The position numbers and the translations under genes were made by a program. Below the pieces are notes generated by a model, which did no database searches, was not told the origin of the DNA, and saw only the letters and a list, made by a program, of their open reading frames with translations. Source: Paracoccus aurantiacus (GTDB lineage Bacteria > Pseudomonadota > Alphaproteobacteria > Rhodobacterales > Rhodobacteraceae). From it: a stretch of 64,000 nucleotides of DNA. The stretch is from the NCBI RefSeq assembly GCF_007993065.1, contig NZ_VOPL01000006.1, positions 1 to 64,000 on the forward strand, written 5' to 3'. Below are positions 28,270 to 37,603 of the stretch, one piece after another. Position 1 is the first letter of the stretch. Every line of letters starts with the position of its first letter.

Positions 28270-29371
28270 CGGCAAGACACCGACCCGTATCGTTCACGTG
28301 ACCGAGGCGCCGCTCGGCGGCGTCGTGTCCTATCTGGAAGAACTCGTCGCGGCCCAGATCGAAGGGATGCCTGACACGCAGATCGACCTGATAACACCTG
28401 AGATCAACCTTCCCGCGCTTGAGCAGTTGCACGGGCCGAATTTCCGCATCATCGGATTTCCGATGAAACGCGGCTCTGCCCGCGACCTGTACGGGTTGGC
28501 GCGGCGCACGATCCGCCACCTGCGGGAAAGGCGCCCCGAGATCCTGCATATTCATTCCACCTTCGCCGGTGCCGCGATCCGCGGAATGTCACCGCTGATC
28601 CCGCGCGGGACCAAGGTTGTTTACTGCCCCCATGGCTGGGCATTTTCGCGCCAGGGCAGCCGGAAGATGCAGCGGGGAACGGCACTTGTGGAACGCGCGC
28701 TCAGCCTTGTGACGGACCGCATCGTCTGCATTTCGGAATACGAACGTCAGGCGGCGCTGGATATCGGCATCGCCGACAAACGGCTTACCGTGATCGACAA
28801 TGGAATCAGTCCTCGCGACATTCTGCACGAACCCACCCCGCCCCAGCCGGGCGCGCCGCGCATGATCGCCTTTGCGGGCCGCTTTGATCGCCAGAAGGGT
28901 TTCGACACCTTTGTCGAGGTGATGCGCCAGCTTGGCGACGAGGCGCGTGGTGTGGCAGTCGGCAGCGCCATCGTGTCGTCGGACGAGATGCCTGATCTTC
29001 CGGGAAATATCGAACTTCTCGGGTGGCAGCCGAGGGACGAGGTTTTCGCCCTTTATCGCCGCGCCGACCTGCTTCTGATGCCGTCCCGCTGGGAGGGCTT
29101 CGGACTTGTCGCGGTCGAGGCGATGCAGGCCGGGCTGCCGGTCTTTGCCAGCCGCGTCGGCGGGCTGCAGGATATCGTTCTGGACCGCGAGACTGGGCGG
29201 CTTTTCACCCCCGATCGGCCCGATGAGATCGTCAGGATGATCCGCGAGACGAGCGACCAGGATCTGACCGAATATGGTCGGCATGGGCTGGAGCGATACC
29301 GCGCCCATTACACGGCGGAACGTATGGCAAAGGAAATGGCCGGGCTTTATCGCGAGCTTCTGTCGCAATAA
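28256..29371 (+). CDS. glycosyltransferase family 4
   Basis: 371 residues of GT-B fold: N-terminal acceptor domain (HVTEAPLGGVVSYLEELV), linker, and C-terminal donor domain with FAGRFDRQKGFDTFVEVM and the GT4 E-x7-E motif in WEGFGLVAVEAMQAGLPVFASRVGG. It uses a nucleotide sugar to extend the lipid-linked repeat unit. Ends 25 bases from the convergent RTX hydrolase gene. Confidence 0.9.
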   Translation: MAEADGKTPTRIVHVTEAPLGGVVSYLEELVAAQIEGMPDTQIDLITPEINLPALEQLHGPNFRIIGFPMKRGSARDLYGLARRTIRHLRERRPEILHIHSTFAGAAIRGMSPLIPRGTKVVYCPHGWAFSRQGSRKMQRGTALVERALSLVTDRIVCISEYERQAALDIGIADKRLTVIDNGISPRDILHEPTPPQPGAPRMIAFAGRFDRQKGFDTFVEVMRQLGDEARGVAVGSAIVSSDEMPDLPGNIELLGWQPRDEVFALYRRADLLLMPSRWEGFGLVAVEAMQAGLPVFASRVGGLQDIVLDRETGRLFTPDRPDEIVRMIRETSDQDLTEYGRHGLERYRAHYTAERMAKEMAGLYRELLSQ

Positions 29372-29395
29372 ACCCGGCCCGTTTTAGCGCGCTTG

Positions 29396-30883
29396 CTACA
29401 GGATCAGATCGTCGGCGGTGATGTTATAGACCCCGTTCAGTCTGATGCTGAAATCGTACTTCCCATCGCCGTTCGTGTCGCCCTGCACGTAGGTATAGCC
29501 GTTCGACTTGTCGATATAGACCCCTACCTGCCCGGCCTTGCTGAGGTAGCTGCCCCCGATGAAGGTGAAGGACTGGTTTCCGGCGACATGCGAATTGGCA
29601 TCAAAGGATGAGATGTCCAGCAGATCATTCTCGCTCTGGTCGAAATCGGTGATCCGGTCATAGCCCACATTGCCTTCGAAAATGAAGGTGTCAGCCCCGT
29701 CACCACCGGCCAGTGCGTCATTGCCGGCACCGCCATAGATCTTGTCATTGCCGGCCCCGCCGCCGATCTGATCGTCACCGGCACCGCCGAAAAGCGTGTC
29801 GTTGCCGCCATGGCCGCGCAGATAGTCATTGCCGCCCTTGCCGTCGATACGATTGTCGTCATCGGTGCCGTTCAATGTCTCGCCGTTCATCGTTCCGATG
29901 ATATCGACCACGATGGGCTGGGCGCTGACGGACGATACGTCGTTGTCCTGATTCCCGAGCGTGCGGAAGGTCGAATAGGCAAGCTTCTGGTTGCCCGATG
30001 AATCCAGCAGGCCGAACCCGGTATCCAGCGCCGAGTCCTGATAGCTGAACCACATGATCGGGCCAGCCCAGTCGTATGATTTCGCCAGTTCCACCGCTTC
30101 GCTCAGGATCTGCGCCTGCTCCGCCTCGGTCACGGTGACCTTGTTGCCCCAGGTCGGCGCGCCCATTTCGGTCATCCAGACCTGCTTGTCGGAATCGCCA
30201 TTGGCAACCATCGTGCCGCGAATACCTGTTTCCATGATCTCCCAGCCGTTCCAGGAGGCGTTGTTTTTCGGGGTCAGCGGATAGGTGTAGGGATGATAGC
30301 CGACCGCGTCGAAGTAATCGCCGCCGCCATTGGCATAGATCTGCTTCAGATAGTCGACCGCACCCCACATTCCGTTCCCGGTCGATGGCACCGCCGCCAG
30401 ACCGCCGGTAATCACGGTATCGTCGGCATCGACGCTTTTGATCGCCGTGTAAGTCTGCTTCAGCGCCGCCGTATAGTCTGCGGGATCGACGCCGTGCTTG
30501 TTCTGTTCGTTCAGAATCTCCCAGTAGTTGACCTTGTCGCCATAGCGTTGGGCCGCGGCCTTGGCGAAATCTGCAAGCGCCTTCTGGGATGCCGCGTCCG
30601 ACAGCGTGTCATCCAGCCATGACGGCACGTTATTCAGAACCGCGACCACTTCCATGCCCGCCGCGTCAATGGCGTTAAAAACCCGGTCGACTAGCGTCCA
30701 GTTATAGCTGCCATTCGCCTTGGGCTGCACGAGATCCCAGTGAATGTCGAGCCGAACCCAATCGACGCCAAGCTTTGCGTAATCTGCAAGTTCCGCCTGC
30801 ATTTCCGCGTTCGAACTGCCCAGCAGTTCGCCGAAAGGGGTCGCCATGCCGAGCTGACCCGGAGTCACTTTGCTAACAGCCAT
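29396..30883 (-). CDS. PslG/GH39-like glycoside hydrolase with C-terminal RTX repeats
   Basis: 495 residues. Residues 1-315 form a TIM-barrel hydrolase of the GH39/PslG-like group: WEILNEQ gives the probable acid/base Glu126 and VWMTEMG the nucleophile Glu239. Residues 340-400 hold five to six calcium-binding nonapeptides of type GGNDTLFGG, then a C-terminal region (ITDFDQSENDLLDIS) typical of type I secreted proteins. There is no N-terminal signal peptide, which fits export through an ABC-type (type I) system, not present in this window. The start at 30883 gives MAVSKVTPGQ; the open frame has 20 more codons. Probably trims or releases the exopolysaccharide outside the cell, as Sinorhizobium ExsH does. 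Confidence 0.88.
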   Translation of the reverse strand: MAVSKVTPGQLGMATPFGELLGSSNAEMQAELADYAKLGVDWVRLDIHWDLVQPKANGSYNWTLVDRVFNAIDAAGMEVVAVLNNVPSWLDDTLSDAASQKALADFAKAAAQRYGDKVNYWEILNEQNKHGVDPADYTAALKQTYTAIKSVDADDTVITGGLAAVPSTGNGMWGAVDYLKQIYANGGGDYFDAVGYHPYTYPLTPKNNASWNGWEIMETGIRGTMVANGDSDKQVWMTEMGAPTWGNKVTVTEAEQAQILSEAVELAKSYDWAGPIMWFSYQDSALDTGFGLLDSSGNQKLAYSTFRTLGNQDNDVSSVSAQPIVVDIIGTMNGETLNGTDDDNRIDGKGGNDYLRGHGGNDTLFGGAGDDQIGGGAGNDKIYGGAGNDALAGGDGADTFIFEGNVGYDRITDFDQSENDLLDISSFDANSHVAGNQSFTFIGGSYLSKAGQVGVYIDKSNGYTYVQGDTNGDGKYDFSIRLNGVYNITADDLIL

Positions 30884-30958
30884 AGTATCACTATCCGTTC
30901 TGGTTGAAGTCCATCCGGTGTTTCGTCCCGGATTCAGCCACAACCCTAGACTGTGTCG

Positions 30959-32062
30959 CTACTCGCCCCCCACAGGATTATGCTTAAAACTTTCCTGAAA
31001 CGCATCCCAAGCAGGTTTTCGCCGAGAATTTTCATCAAGAATACCGAACCATAGCTCATTATCGCCGATGTCGCCGCCAACGTCCCGAAATGCATACCAG
31101 AAGAGCGGCCCAGACCAGTCCGAATCGCGCGCTAGCTTCACCGCGTCGCGCAAGTATTGCGCCTGCTCATCCTCGCTGACGCCGCCTTCGCCCTCGTTGG
31201 TCGGCGCGCCGAACTCGGTTATCCAGATTTTCTTTTTCTCGTCGCCATGCCGCTGCATCACGTTGCGCAGCGGACCGCTCATCATGCCCCAGCCATTCCA
31301 GCGCCAATCGGGATCGGGCGCATCGGGATAGCTGTAGGGGTGATAACCGACGGCGTCGAACGCGTCCCCGCCGCCAGCCTTGTAAACCGCTTCCAGAAAG
31401 GCGGGGGCGGTATAGTGCTGGATGTCGAACGGCGGGCCGGTCCAGCGTGCCGCGGCCATACCGCCCAGAATCACCGTCGCGCCGGGGTCCTGCTCTTTAA
31501 TTGCCTTATGGGCCGCGATCAGGATTTCGGCATAGGCAGCTGGGTCGGGATTGGGTGGCCAGTTTCCGGCAAGGTTGGGCTCGTTCCATATCTCCCAGAC
31601 CCGGATCCCACGCGGGCGATAGCGCTGCACCGCAGCCGTCAGGAAGCGGCCGAAGCTTTCGGGATTGGCCGGCGTCGACGCGCCCTGCTGATCCTTTTTT
31701 GCCCAACCGGGCGTGGTGCCGACAACCGGCAGAAGCTGGATGCCATATTCCGCTGACAGATCGACGATCCGGTCAAACTCGGACCAATCATAGGCGCCCG
31801 GACCGTTAGCCTGCACATCGGCCCAATACAGGTCCGTACGCAGCCAGCGCACGCCAAGGGTCACGTAATCGGCGAATTCGGCGCGCAGATCCGCCTCGTC
31901 CCGATTGCGATAGCTGTTCATCCCGACGGCGATTCCGGGCGTGCCGGACGAAACCGGTGCTTCGGGCAGAACCGCCTGCGCAGACGCGCTGCTGCAATGC
32001 CAGACGCTGCTGGTCAAAAGTGCCACCGCACCAAGCCCGAAAGACCTGCGATCGAGTTGCAT
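30959..32062 (-). CDS. PslG/GH39-like glycoside hydrolase with Tat-type signal
   Basis: 367 residues. DRRSFGLGAVALL is a twin-arginine-like signal with cleavage near SAQA. The barrel domain is paralogous to the RTX hydrolase next door (shared VGYHPYxYP, WNGW, TExGAPT segments). The catalytic pair is probably Glu161 (WEIWNEPN) and Glu283 (ITEFGAPT). PslG, a GH39 hydrolase in the Pseudomonas psl locus, acts on its own polysaccharide in the periplasm, and the same role is likely here. Upstream neighbour of the RTX copy in the same run. Confidence 0.86.
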   Translation of the reverse strand: MQLDRRSFGLGAVALLTSSVWHCSSASAQAVLPEAPVSSGTPGIAVGMNSYRNRDEADLRAEFADYVTLGVRWLRTDLYWADVQANGPGAYDWSEFDRIVDLSAEYGIQLLPVVGTTPGWAKKDQQGASTPANPESFGRFLTAAVQRYRPRGIRVWEIWNEPNLAGNWPPNPDPAAYAEILIAAHKAIKEQDPGATVILGGMAAARWTGPPFDIQHYTAPAFLEAVYKAGGGDAFDAVGYHPYSYPDAPDPDWRWNGWGMMSGPLRNVMQRHGDEKKKIWITEFGAPTNEGEGGVSEDEQAQYLRDAVKLARDSDWSGPLFWYAFRDVGGDIGDNELWFGILDENSRRKPAWDAFQESFKHNPVGGE

Positions 32063-32109
32063 GGCAATCTCCTCTCGCTATCCGCGGAACCGGAAACAGA
32101 ATGGTCGCG

Positions 32110-33144
32110 TCAGAGAATACGCATTCTGCGCAAACGGCCCATGACGCGCGTTTCCCAGTGAAGACGCCCGAACACGCGCAGCACCTTATGAACCAGCGAC
32201 CGGCGCTGAAGAATGCGCGCAGGCAGTGTCAGCGCGCCCGGCACCGCAACCCATTCAGGCCGCGGAATACCGGACTTCGTATCCAGCGCGGTAAGTCCGT
32301 CCAGATAGTTGTCGATGATAAGCTGGGCGCCGCGCCGGGCCTTGGCAGGCACATTCTCGGGCGGCTCCAGCCAGGGGTTTGTGTTGATTTCGAAAATCTG
32401 CGGATGGCCGTTGACGACAGCATAGTCGGCACGCCCGTATTCAATCCCGGCCACGTCAAAGGCGCGTCGCATGACCTCCATATCCTGCTCGCCGCGCAGG
32501 AAGGCGATTTCCTCTTCCGGCTGGGGCACACCCGCCGGATCGGTATACTCGCCCTTGCAGACCCAGTGCAGGCTGACATCGCGCGCCGCCGGGAACAGCC
32601 GGTCGCCGATGCGCATATATGACCGCTTCTCATGCAGGCCGTCAGCGTTCCGCGCGTCGATATATTCGGTAATCCCGTAGCCGCGCGGCGAAGGCAGCGC
32701 AGCGATGGCCGCCGCAAGTTCATCGGCGTTATGCAAAAGCTGGGATTTCGGGCCCTCATGATCCTGTACACCGCGCAGGAAAACCGGGAAGCGAAGTTCG
32801 GATGCGGGCGTATCAATGGGAACGAGGCGGAATTCGTTGATGCCTGCGGCGTGAAGCCGGCTCATCGTTTCCATACGGTCAACGATCTGGTCAGGGCGGT
32901 TCAGAACCCGCAGATCAGGGCGCTTTTCCAGAAGCGCATCCAGCCGCGCGATGCTGCCCGCATATTTCGGCGGCGTCAGGCGCTCGATATCCAGAAACAG
33001 ATACGTCGCGACAGGCAGTTCCGGCAGTGACAGGAATTCGGTGTAGGAGAGGATGAAGATGCGTTTATGCAGGCCGTGCGGACGTGTCTCAAGCACATCG
33101 CGGACGGCATACTGATGATCCTCGGAAAGGACGAAGGCAAGCAA
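32110..33144 (-). CDS. ATP-grasp-like protein in the polysaccharide locus
   Basis: 344 residues. The C-terminal half shows ATP-grasp features: FRLVPIDTPASELRFPVFLRG for the nucleotide-binding Lys/Arg strand, and YGRADYAVVNGHPQIFEINTN, where the acidic and Asn residues usually bind magnesium. The N-terminal part (about 1-110) has LSYTEFLSLPELPVATYLFLD and is not recognised. It lies between wzx (14 bases upstream) and the hydrolases, so it may couple an amino acid or other carboxylate to the polysaccharide or a precursor. That role is a guess. Confidence 0.68.
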   Translation of the reverse strand: MLAFVLSEDHQYAVRDVLETRPHGLHKRIFILSYTEFLSLPELPVATYLFLDIERLTPPKYAGSIARLDALLEKRPDLRVLNRPDQIVDRMETMSRLHAAGINEFRLVPIDTPASELRFPVFLRGVQDHEGPKSQLLHNADELAAAIAALPSPRGYGITEYIDARNADGLHEKRSYMRIGDRLFPAARDVSLHWVCKGEYTDPAGVPQPEEEIAFLRGEQDMEVMRRAFDVAGIEYGRADYAVVNGHPQIFEINTNPWLEPPENVPAKARRGAQLIIDNYLDGLTALDTKSGIPRPEWVAVPGALTLPARILQRRSLVHKVLRVFGRLHWETRVMGRLRRMRIL

Positions 33145-33158
33145 TTTGGGGCTCTGGA

Positions 33159-34604
33159 CTAGTTACCGCGCATAAGCTGGAGGAATTGCATCAGGCAACG
33201 CCGACACACCACCAGCATGGCGAGCGGATATACGATCACACCGCACAAGACAATGGCTACCAGATTTACAACCGAAACTTGTGCCGGGGTGCCGCTGAAA
33301 AACAACCATTGAATCACGCCCGCCATAATCAGCGCGCCGATCCAGATGCGCAGAAGCTGATTCAGCGGCGGCCACAGGCTGCGCCCCGATGCCGGTACCG
33401 CGAATATCAGCGCCGCGATGACCTTCGCGACTTCGTAGCTGACGAAGGCGATTCCCGCCACATTCGGAATGCCCAGTTTCGCCGCGACCACGAAGATCAG
33501 CACCATCGCGATCAGCGAGAACAGGCTGCCGAACAGGCCGAATTCCGGCCTGCCAAGCGCAGAATACCCCGAAAAGTAGAAGTTGAACGGGAACGAGAAG
33601 GCGACCGCGAGGCACAAAAGCTGCGACAGCGGGATAGAGCTTTCCCAGCCCGGCCCGACCAGCATCGGCAGCAGAACCGGAGAGCTTACGGCCAACCCGA
33701 CAAAGGCGGGCACGACAACGAAGGCGACGCCGGTGGAAATCTCTGCCGCCTTGGTGGTCAGCTTGCGCGCGTCGTTCTGCATCCGCACCAGCACCGAAAA
33801 CACAAGGTTGTGCCCGACGCTCAGCAAGGCTGAACGAAGCGGATCAACGATACGCAAGGCAATATTCAGCATGCCCAGAATCGCCTGCCCGAAAAAGCCG
33901 TTAATCAGGAAGGACAGCGCCGCCGGCCCTGCATTCGTCGCCAGCACATCGGCAAGATGCAGCCACGAGAAACGGAACAGCTCGCGGAAGCGGACGCCAT
34001 GCCAGCGCATCGGAACCCAGATCCGCTGGCCGCGCCACTTCAGAATGCCAAGCGCAAGGACAGGATAGAAGACGTTCGGCAACAAACGTTGCAGAAGAAG
34101 CGCATAGACACCCCAGCCCGCGAAGGCCGCCAGAACCGCGACGGCGCAGGCCAGAACGGTGCTGAGCGCATTGCTGGTCGAAAGATCGACGAATCGCCTG
34201 TGCCTTCTCGCGATCGCGCGCGCGACCGATCCCGGCCCTTGCGCGAAAAGCAACAGGCTGGAGATGACGAGCGCGACGGCGAAGCCCGGTGCCTTCGCGA
34301 AATGTTCGACCACCGGCCCGAAAAGTGCGGAAAGTCCAACGCAGATGACCGTCAGCACCGCGGACACGAAAAGCGCAGTTTCCAGATGGGTCGTGTAAAG
34401 CTTGCGCCTCTGCGCCAGCGATTCCTCGAACGGCAGGCCGATAAAGGCGGACATGATCGTCGTCACGCCAAGAACAAGGCTGGCCAAGCCGAATTCCTCG
34501 GCGGTCAGCAGGCGTGCCACGACCATCGTGCTGCCAAGCTGCACGGCAAGGCGTGTTATCGTGTCGGCGGCCGATGCACCGATCCAAAGCTTAAAACTCG
34601 CCAT
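33159..34604 (-). CDS. Wzx-type polysaccharide flippase (MATE/MOP superfamily)
   Basis: About 481 residues with 12 to 14 hydrophobic helices and MOP-family features (LGSTMVVARLLTAEEFGLASLVLG near the N-terminus, GPGWESSIPLSQLLCLA in the middle). It moves lipid-linked repeat units across the inner membrane. The start at 34604 follows GAGGG and starts MASFKLWIG; 26 more open codons lie upstream. First gene of the leftward run wzx - ATP-grasp - two hydrolases. Confidence 0.87.
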   Translation of the reverse strand: MASFKLWIGASAADTITRLAVQLGSTMVVARLLTAEEFGLASLVLGVTTIMSAFIGLPFEESLAQRRKLYTTHLETALFVSAVLTVICVGLSALFGPVVEHFAKAPGFAVALVISSLLLFAQGPGSVARAIARRHRRFVDLSTSNALSTVLACAVAVLAAFAGWGVYALLLQRLLPNVFYPVLALGILKWRGQRIWVPMRWHGVRFRELFRFSWLHLADVLATNAGPAALSFLINGFFGQAILGMLNIALRIVDPLRSALLSVGHNLVFSVLVRMQNDARKLTTKAAEISTGVAFVVVPAFVGLAVSSPVLLPMLVGPGWESSIPLSQLLCLAVAFSFPFNFYFSGYSALGRPEFGLFGSLFSLIAMVLIFVVAAKLGIPNVAGIAFVSYEVAKVIAALIFAVPASGRSLWPPLNQLLRIWIGALIMAGVIQWLFFSGTPAQVSVVNLVAIVLCGVIVYPLAMLVVCRRCLMQFLQLMRGN

Positions 34605-34774
34605 CACTACCCTCGGCAATCCGGCCGCTAATGCAGCCAAATCACAGCACAGGCAAGCGGGGATTGCCCGTGCATCCCTCAATCGGTCAAAGATTGCCGG
34701 TTTCTGTGCCGTCGCGCTGCGCGGTCGACGCGGCCCACGCCAGCCGACGGGCGCAATTCCTCGCCAAAAGCGGG

Positions 34775-36376
34775 CTAGCGCCGCAGCTTGATCCCCGCTG
34801 CCTCGCGGTCCCAGGTCGCATCGCTGACACCGCGTTCGCGCAGCCTGAACTTCTGCACCTTGCCGTTGGCGGTCTTGGGCAGTTCGTCGGTGAATTCGAC
34901 AAAGCGCGGCACTGCAAAATATGACATCTTGCCCTCGCAGTGACGCAGGATTTCTTCGTGCGTGACCGTGGCCCCGTCGTGAAGGATGATCGTGGTCATC
35001 ACCTCATCCTCGGCCAATTCGGACGCCACCGGAAAGACCGCGACCTCGGCCACCGCCGGGTGAGAGGCAAGCACCTGTTCGACCTCGTAGGATGAAATAT
35101 TCTCTCCTCTGCGGCGGATCGCGTCCTTCATCCGGTCAATGAACCGAAACCACCCATCCGGCGCACGAAGCATCCGGTCGCCAGTATGCAGCCACATGTT
35201 CTGCCATGCTTCCACGGTCTTTTCGGGCATCCCGAAATAGCCAAGCGACATCGCAAAAGGCTCATCAGCGCGAATCACCAGCTCTCCTGCCTCGCCATCT
35301 GGCAGAGGGTTGTCGGCCTCGTCGACAATCCGCACGTCGAAACCGGGAAGCAGAAAGCCGGTCCAGCCGGGCCGGTTTTCGTCCATCCGGCTGCCGATCA
35401 CGACATTGCTTTCGGTCGCCCCATATGCGTCCAGCAGGACGATCCCGGTGCGCTTTGTGAACGCTTCGGCTGCCGGCGCCGGCACGCCCGGCGCCAGCGC
35501 GACGCGGATGCGGTGGCCACGTTCGTCGGGCGAGGCGGGGCGCGACAGAAGCATCGGAACCATCGCGCCAAGGACATAGGTCACGGTCGCGCCCGATTCC
35601 GTCATCGCCTTCCAGAACCCCGAGACCGAGAATTTCGGCTCGACCACTTGCTGACAACCATTCAGAAGCGCCTGAAAGAAGCAGTTGAGGGCATTCGTGT
35701 GAAACAGGGGCAGGGGCGTGTGCAGCACATCGCCTGCCCGCAGCCCAAGCATGTCGCCGGTGTAAACACCCCACCAGAAGAACTGCGCATGAGGGCAGAC
35801 GACACCTTTCGACAGCCCCGTCGTGCCGGACGTGTAAAGGATCGTCAGCGGATCGCTTGGCCGGATCGCGCCGGGCGCGGCCTCGGCTTCGGTCACGTGC
35901 ATCCTTTCCGCGATCAGGCCGGGTTGTTCCGGCAATGACCCCTCGCCAATCACCCACAGCCTTTCCAGCGCAAGCTGATCCAGTTCCAGCCCGTCCAAGG
36001 CGTCCAGCAGGCTGTGTTCGATCACCAGCAGCCTCGCGCCGGAATTCGACAGAATATGCTGAAGCTGGAAACCACGCGACGCCGTGTTGATCGGCACCGA
36101 CACCGCGCCCATCCAGCCGCATCCAAGAAAAATCGGCATGAACTCGGCGCGGTTGCCGCACAGGATCGCGACCCTGTCGCCCTGTTCGATGCCTGCACCA
36201 GCAAGCGCCGCAGCATTGCGCGCCGCCGCCTGCCGCGTCTCGCGATAGCTCAGACTGCTGTCGCCGCAGGAAAACAGCGGAGCGTCACCAAGCTGCGCAT
36301 CACGCTCTATCAGCAGGCGCGGCAATACGCGGTCCGCTGGGGGAAATTCTGCCTTCAGTTTGTCGATCCGGTTCAC
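34775..36376 (-). CDS. AMP-forming acyl-CoA ligase (CaiC-like), module C
   Basis: About 533 residues of the ANL superfamily: P-loop ILYTSGTTGLSKGV, LLDAYGATESN, the hinge region LHTGDRMLRAPDGWFRFIDRMKD, RRRGENISSYEVE, and catalytic Lys in LPKTANGKVQKF near the end. It activates a carboxylic acid to its CoA thioester; crotonobetaine/CaiC-type and fatty or aromatic acids are all possible. The start was set at a GTG (36376) because AAGGAG lies eight bases before it and GTGA overlaps the upstream stop. Last gene of the run that begins with the module C TRAP transporter. Confidence 0.9.
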   Translation of the reverse strand: MNRIDKLKAEFPPADRVLPRLLIERDAQLGDAPLFSCGDSSLSYRETRQAAARNAAALAGAGIEQGDRVAILCGNRAEFMPIFLGCGWMGAVSVPINTASRGFQLQHILSNSGARLLVIEHSLLDALDGLELDQLALERLWVIGEGSLPEQPGLIAERMHVTEAEAAPGAIRPSDPLTILYTSGTTGLSKGVVCPHAQFFWWGVYTGDMLGLRAGDVLHTPLPLFHTNALNCFFQALLNGCQQVVEPKFSVSGFWKAMTESGATVTYVLGAMVPMLLSRPASPDERGHRIRVALAPGVPAPAAEAFTKRTGIVLLDAYGATESNVVIGSRMDENRPGWTGFLLPGFDVRIVDEADNPLPDGEAGELVIRADEPFAMSLGYFGMPEKTVEAWQNMWLHTGDRMLRAPDGWFRFIDRMKDAIRRRGENISSYEVEQVLASHPAVAEVAVFPVASELAEDEVMTTIILHDGATVTHEEILRHCEGKMSYFAVPRFVEFTDELPKTANGKVQKFRLRERGVSDATWDREAAGIKLRR

Positions 36377-37173
36377 TGCGGTGGCTCCTTTGCGGTCGCG
36401 TGCCGCACCAGCAAAGCGCGGAAATCGGCAATCGCCTGCTGGCCAGCATGGGCGCAAAACGCCCCTCGATTGGGACCGAGCCCGCTTATCCGGTGCAGCC
36501 TGACCTGCATTTCCGCGTGCAAAAGCGCGACCGCGACACAATTGACGACGGGGGCATGATCGACGCAAAGCCCTTTTTCGGCGCTGATAAGCAACCCCGG
36601 CAGCACGCCGGCCGGCACGACAACGTCACACCCCGCAGCGACCATCGGGGCGGCGATACCCTGCAGCGCCGCGATCATGCTGTCGCGGGCCGCGCTGTCA
36701 CCACGAAAAGCGCCCGCGAAATCTTGCGGCGCGAGGTTCAGCGCCGCGATATGCGTCACCCGCCCACCAAGCCCGTAAAGATCGGCCTGCTCGTGATGCA
36801 GATGCCGGAAAGTCTGGTCGAGCGTCACAAGCCCGATCTGGCGACCAAGCTGGGCTGCCATGTGCAAGCTTGCCTCGCCCACACCGATCACGGGAATCGA
36901 GACAGCGGATTTCAGTTCCATCAGGCCGGGGTCCTGAAAATGACCAAGGACGACCGCGTCAAAGCCCTCTGCCTCCGCATCAAGCGCCTGGTCGATGGCC
37001 TGAATGGCGCAACGAAACTCTGACAGCCGGCTGAAATCGCGGTCCGGCGGAGATATCCCGCGCAGCAAAACCTCGGTCCCCGGCGACGCGATCTCGTTCA
37101 GATAGGCCGAAAGCCGCGCCATGTAATCCGGGTTCGACTGCGCGTCTATGAAGCTTTGCCACCAGATGCGCAT
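36373..37173 (-). CDS. Asp/Glu/hydantoin racemase-fold protein lacking both catalytic cysteines
   Basis: 266 residues of the Asp/Glu/hydantoin racemase superfamily (two related halves; DAVVLGHFQDPGL, VIGVGEASLHMAAQLG). In hydantoin racemases the first catalytic Cys lies in a CFxDPGL motif; here it is His78 (GHFQDPGL). The second Cys lies in an LGCxGM-like motif; here the matching segment is VVVPAGVLPGLL with Ala188. So classic two-base racemisation is unlikely. It may be a decarboxylase, isomerase or binding protein of the fold. It sits between Ohr and the CoA ligase and overlaps the ligase start. Confidence 0.78.
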   Translation of the reverse strand: MRIWWQSFIDAQSNPDYMARLSAYLNEIASPGTEVLLRGISPPDRDFSRLSEFRCAIQAIDQALDAEAEGFDAVVLGHFQDPGLMELKSAVSIPVIGVGEASLHMAAQLGRQIGLVTLDQTFRHLHHEQADLYGLGGRVTHIAALNLAPQDFAGAFRGDSAARDSMIAALQGIAAPMVAAGCDVVVPAGVLPGLLISAEKGLCVDHAPVVNCVAVALLHAEMQVRLHRISGLGPNRGAFCAHAGQQAIADFRALLVRHATAKEPPQ

Positions 37174-37177
37174 CGGG

Positions 37178-37603
37178 TCAGGCCAGTGTCAGTTTCACGT
37201 CGATATTCCCGCGCGTGGCGTTGGAATACGGGCAGGTCCGGTGCGCCTGTTCGATCAGCGACTGCGCCGTGTCGCGGTCCATGCCGGGCAGATCGACGAT
37301 CAGTTCGACCGCCAGCCCATACCCGGTTTCGACCTTGCCGATACCGACCTTGGCCGTGACCTGCACATCTTCCGGCACCGGCTGTTTCGCTTGCCGGCCC
37401 GCCACTTTAAGCGCGCCGATAAAACAGGCGGAATATCCGGCGGCAAACAGCTCTTCCGGGTTGGTGCCCTCGCCCCCCGGTCCGCCCAGTGCCTCAGGAA
37501 CGGTCAACTTCAGCGGGAAGCTTCCATCTGGTCGGTTCGAGCGTCCGTCGCGACCGGCGGTCGAAACCATTTCGGCGGTGTAGATCAGCGTTTCAGGCGA
37601 CAT
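37178..37603 (-). CDS. Ohr/OsmC-family organic hydroperoxide reductase
   Basis: 141 residues, the normal Ohr length, with both redox cysteines in their motifs (YSACFIGAL and RTCPYSNATRGNIDV), and the GGPGGEGTNPEELFAAGY loop. It reduces organic hydroperoxides using lipoyl-type dithiols. The start at 37603 overlaps the end of the EthD-like gene by 11 bases; the racemase-fold gene starts four bases after its stop. An Ohr inside a catabolic operon hints that the pathway produces peroxides or lipophilic oxidants. Confidence 0.92.
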   Translation of the reverse strand: MSPETLIYTAEMVSTAGRDGRSNRPDGSFPLKLTVPEALGGPGGEGTNPEELFAAGYSACFIGALKVAGRQAKQPVPEDVQVTAKVGIGKVETGYGLAVELIVDLPGMDRDTAQSLIEQAHRTCPYSNATRGNIDVKLTLA

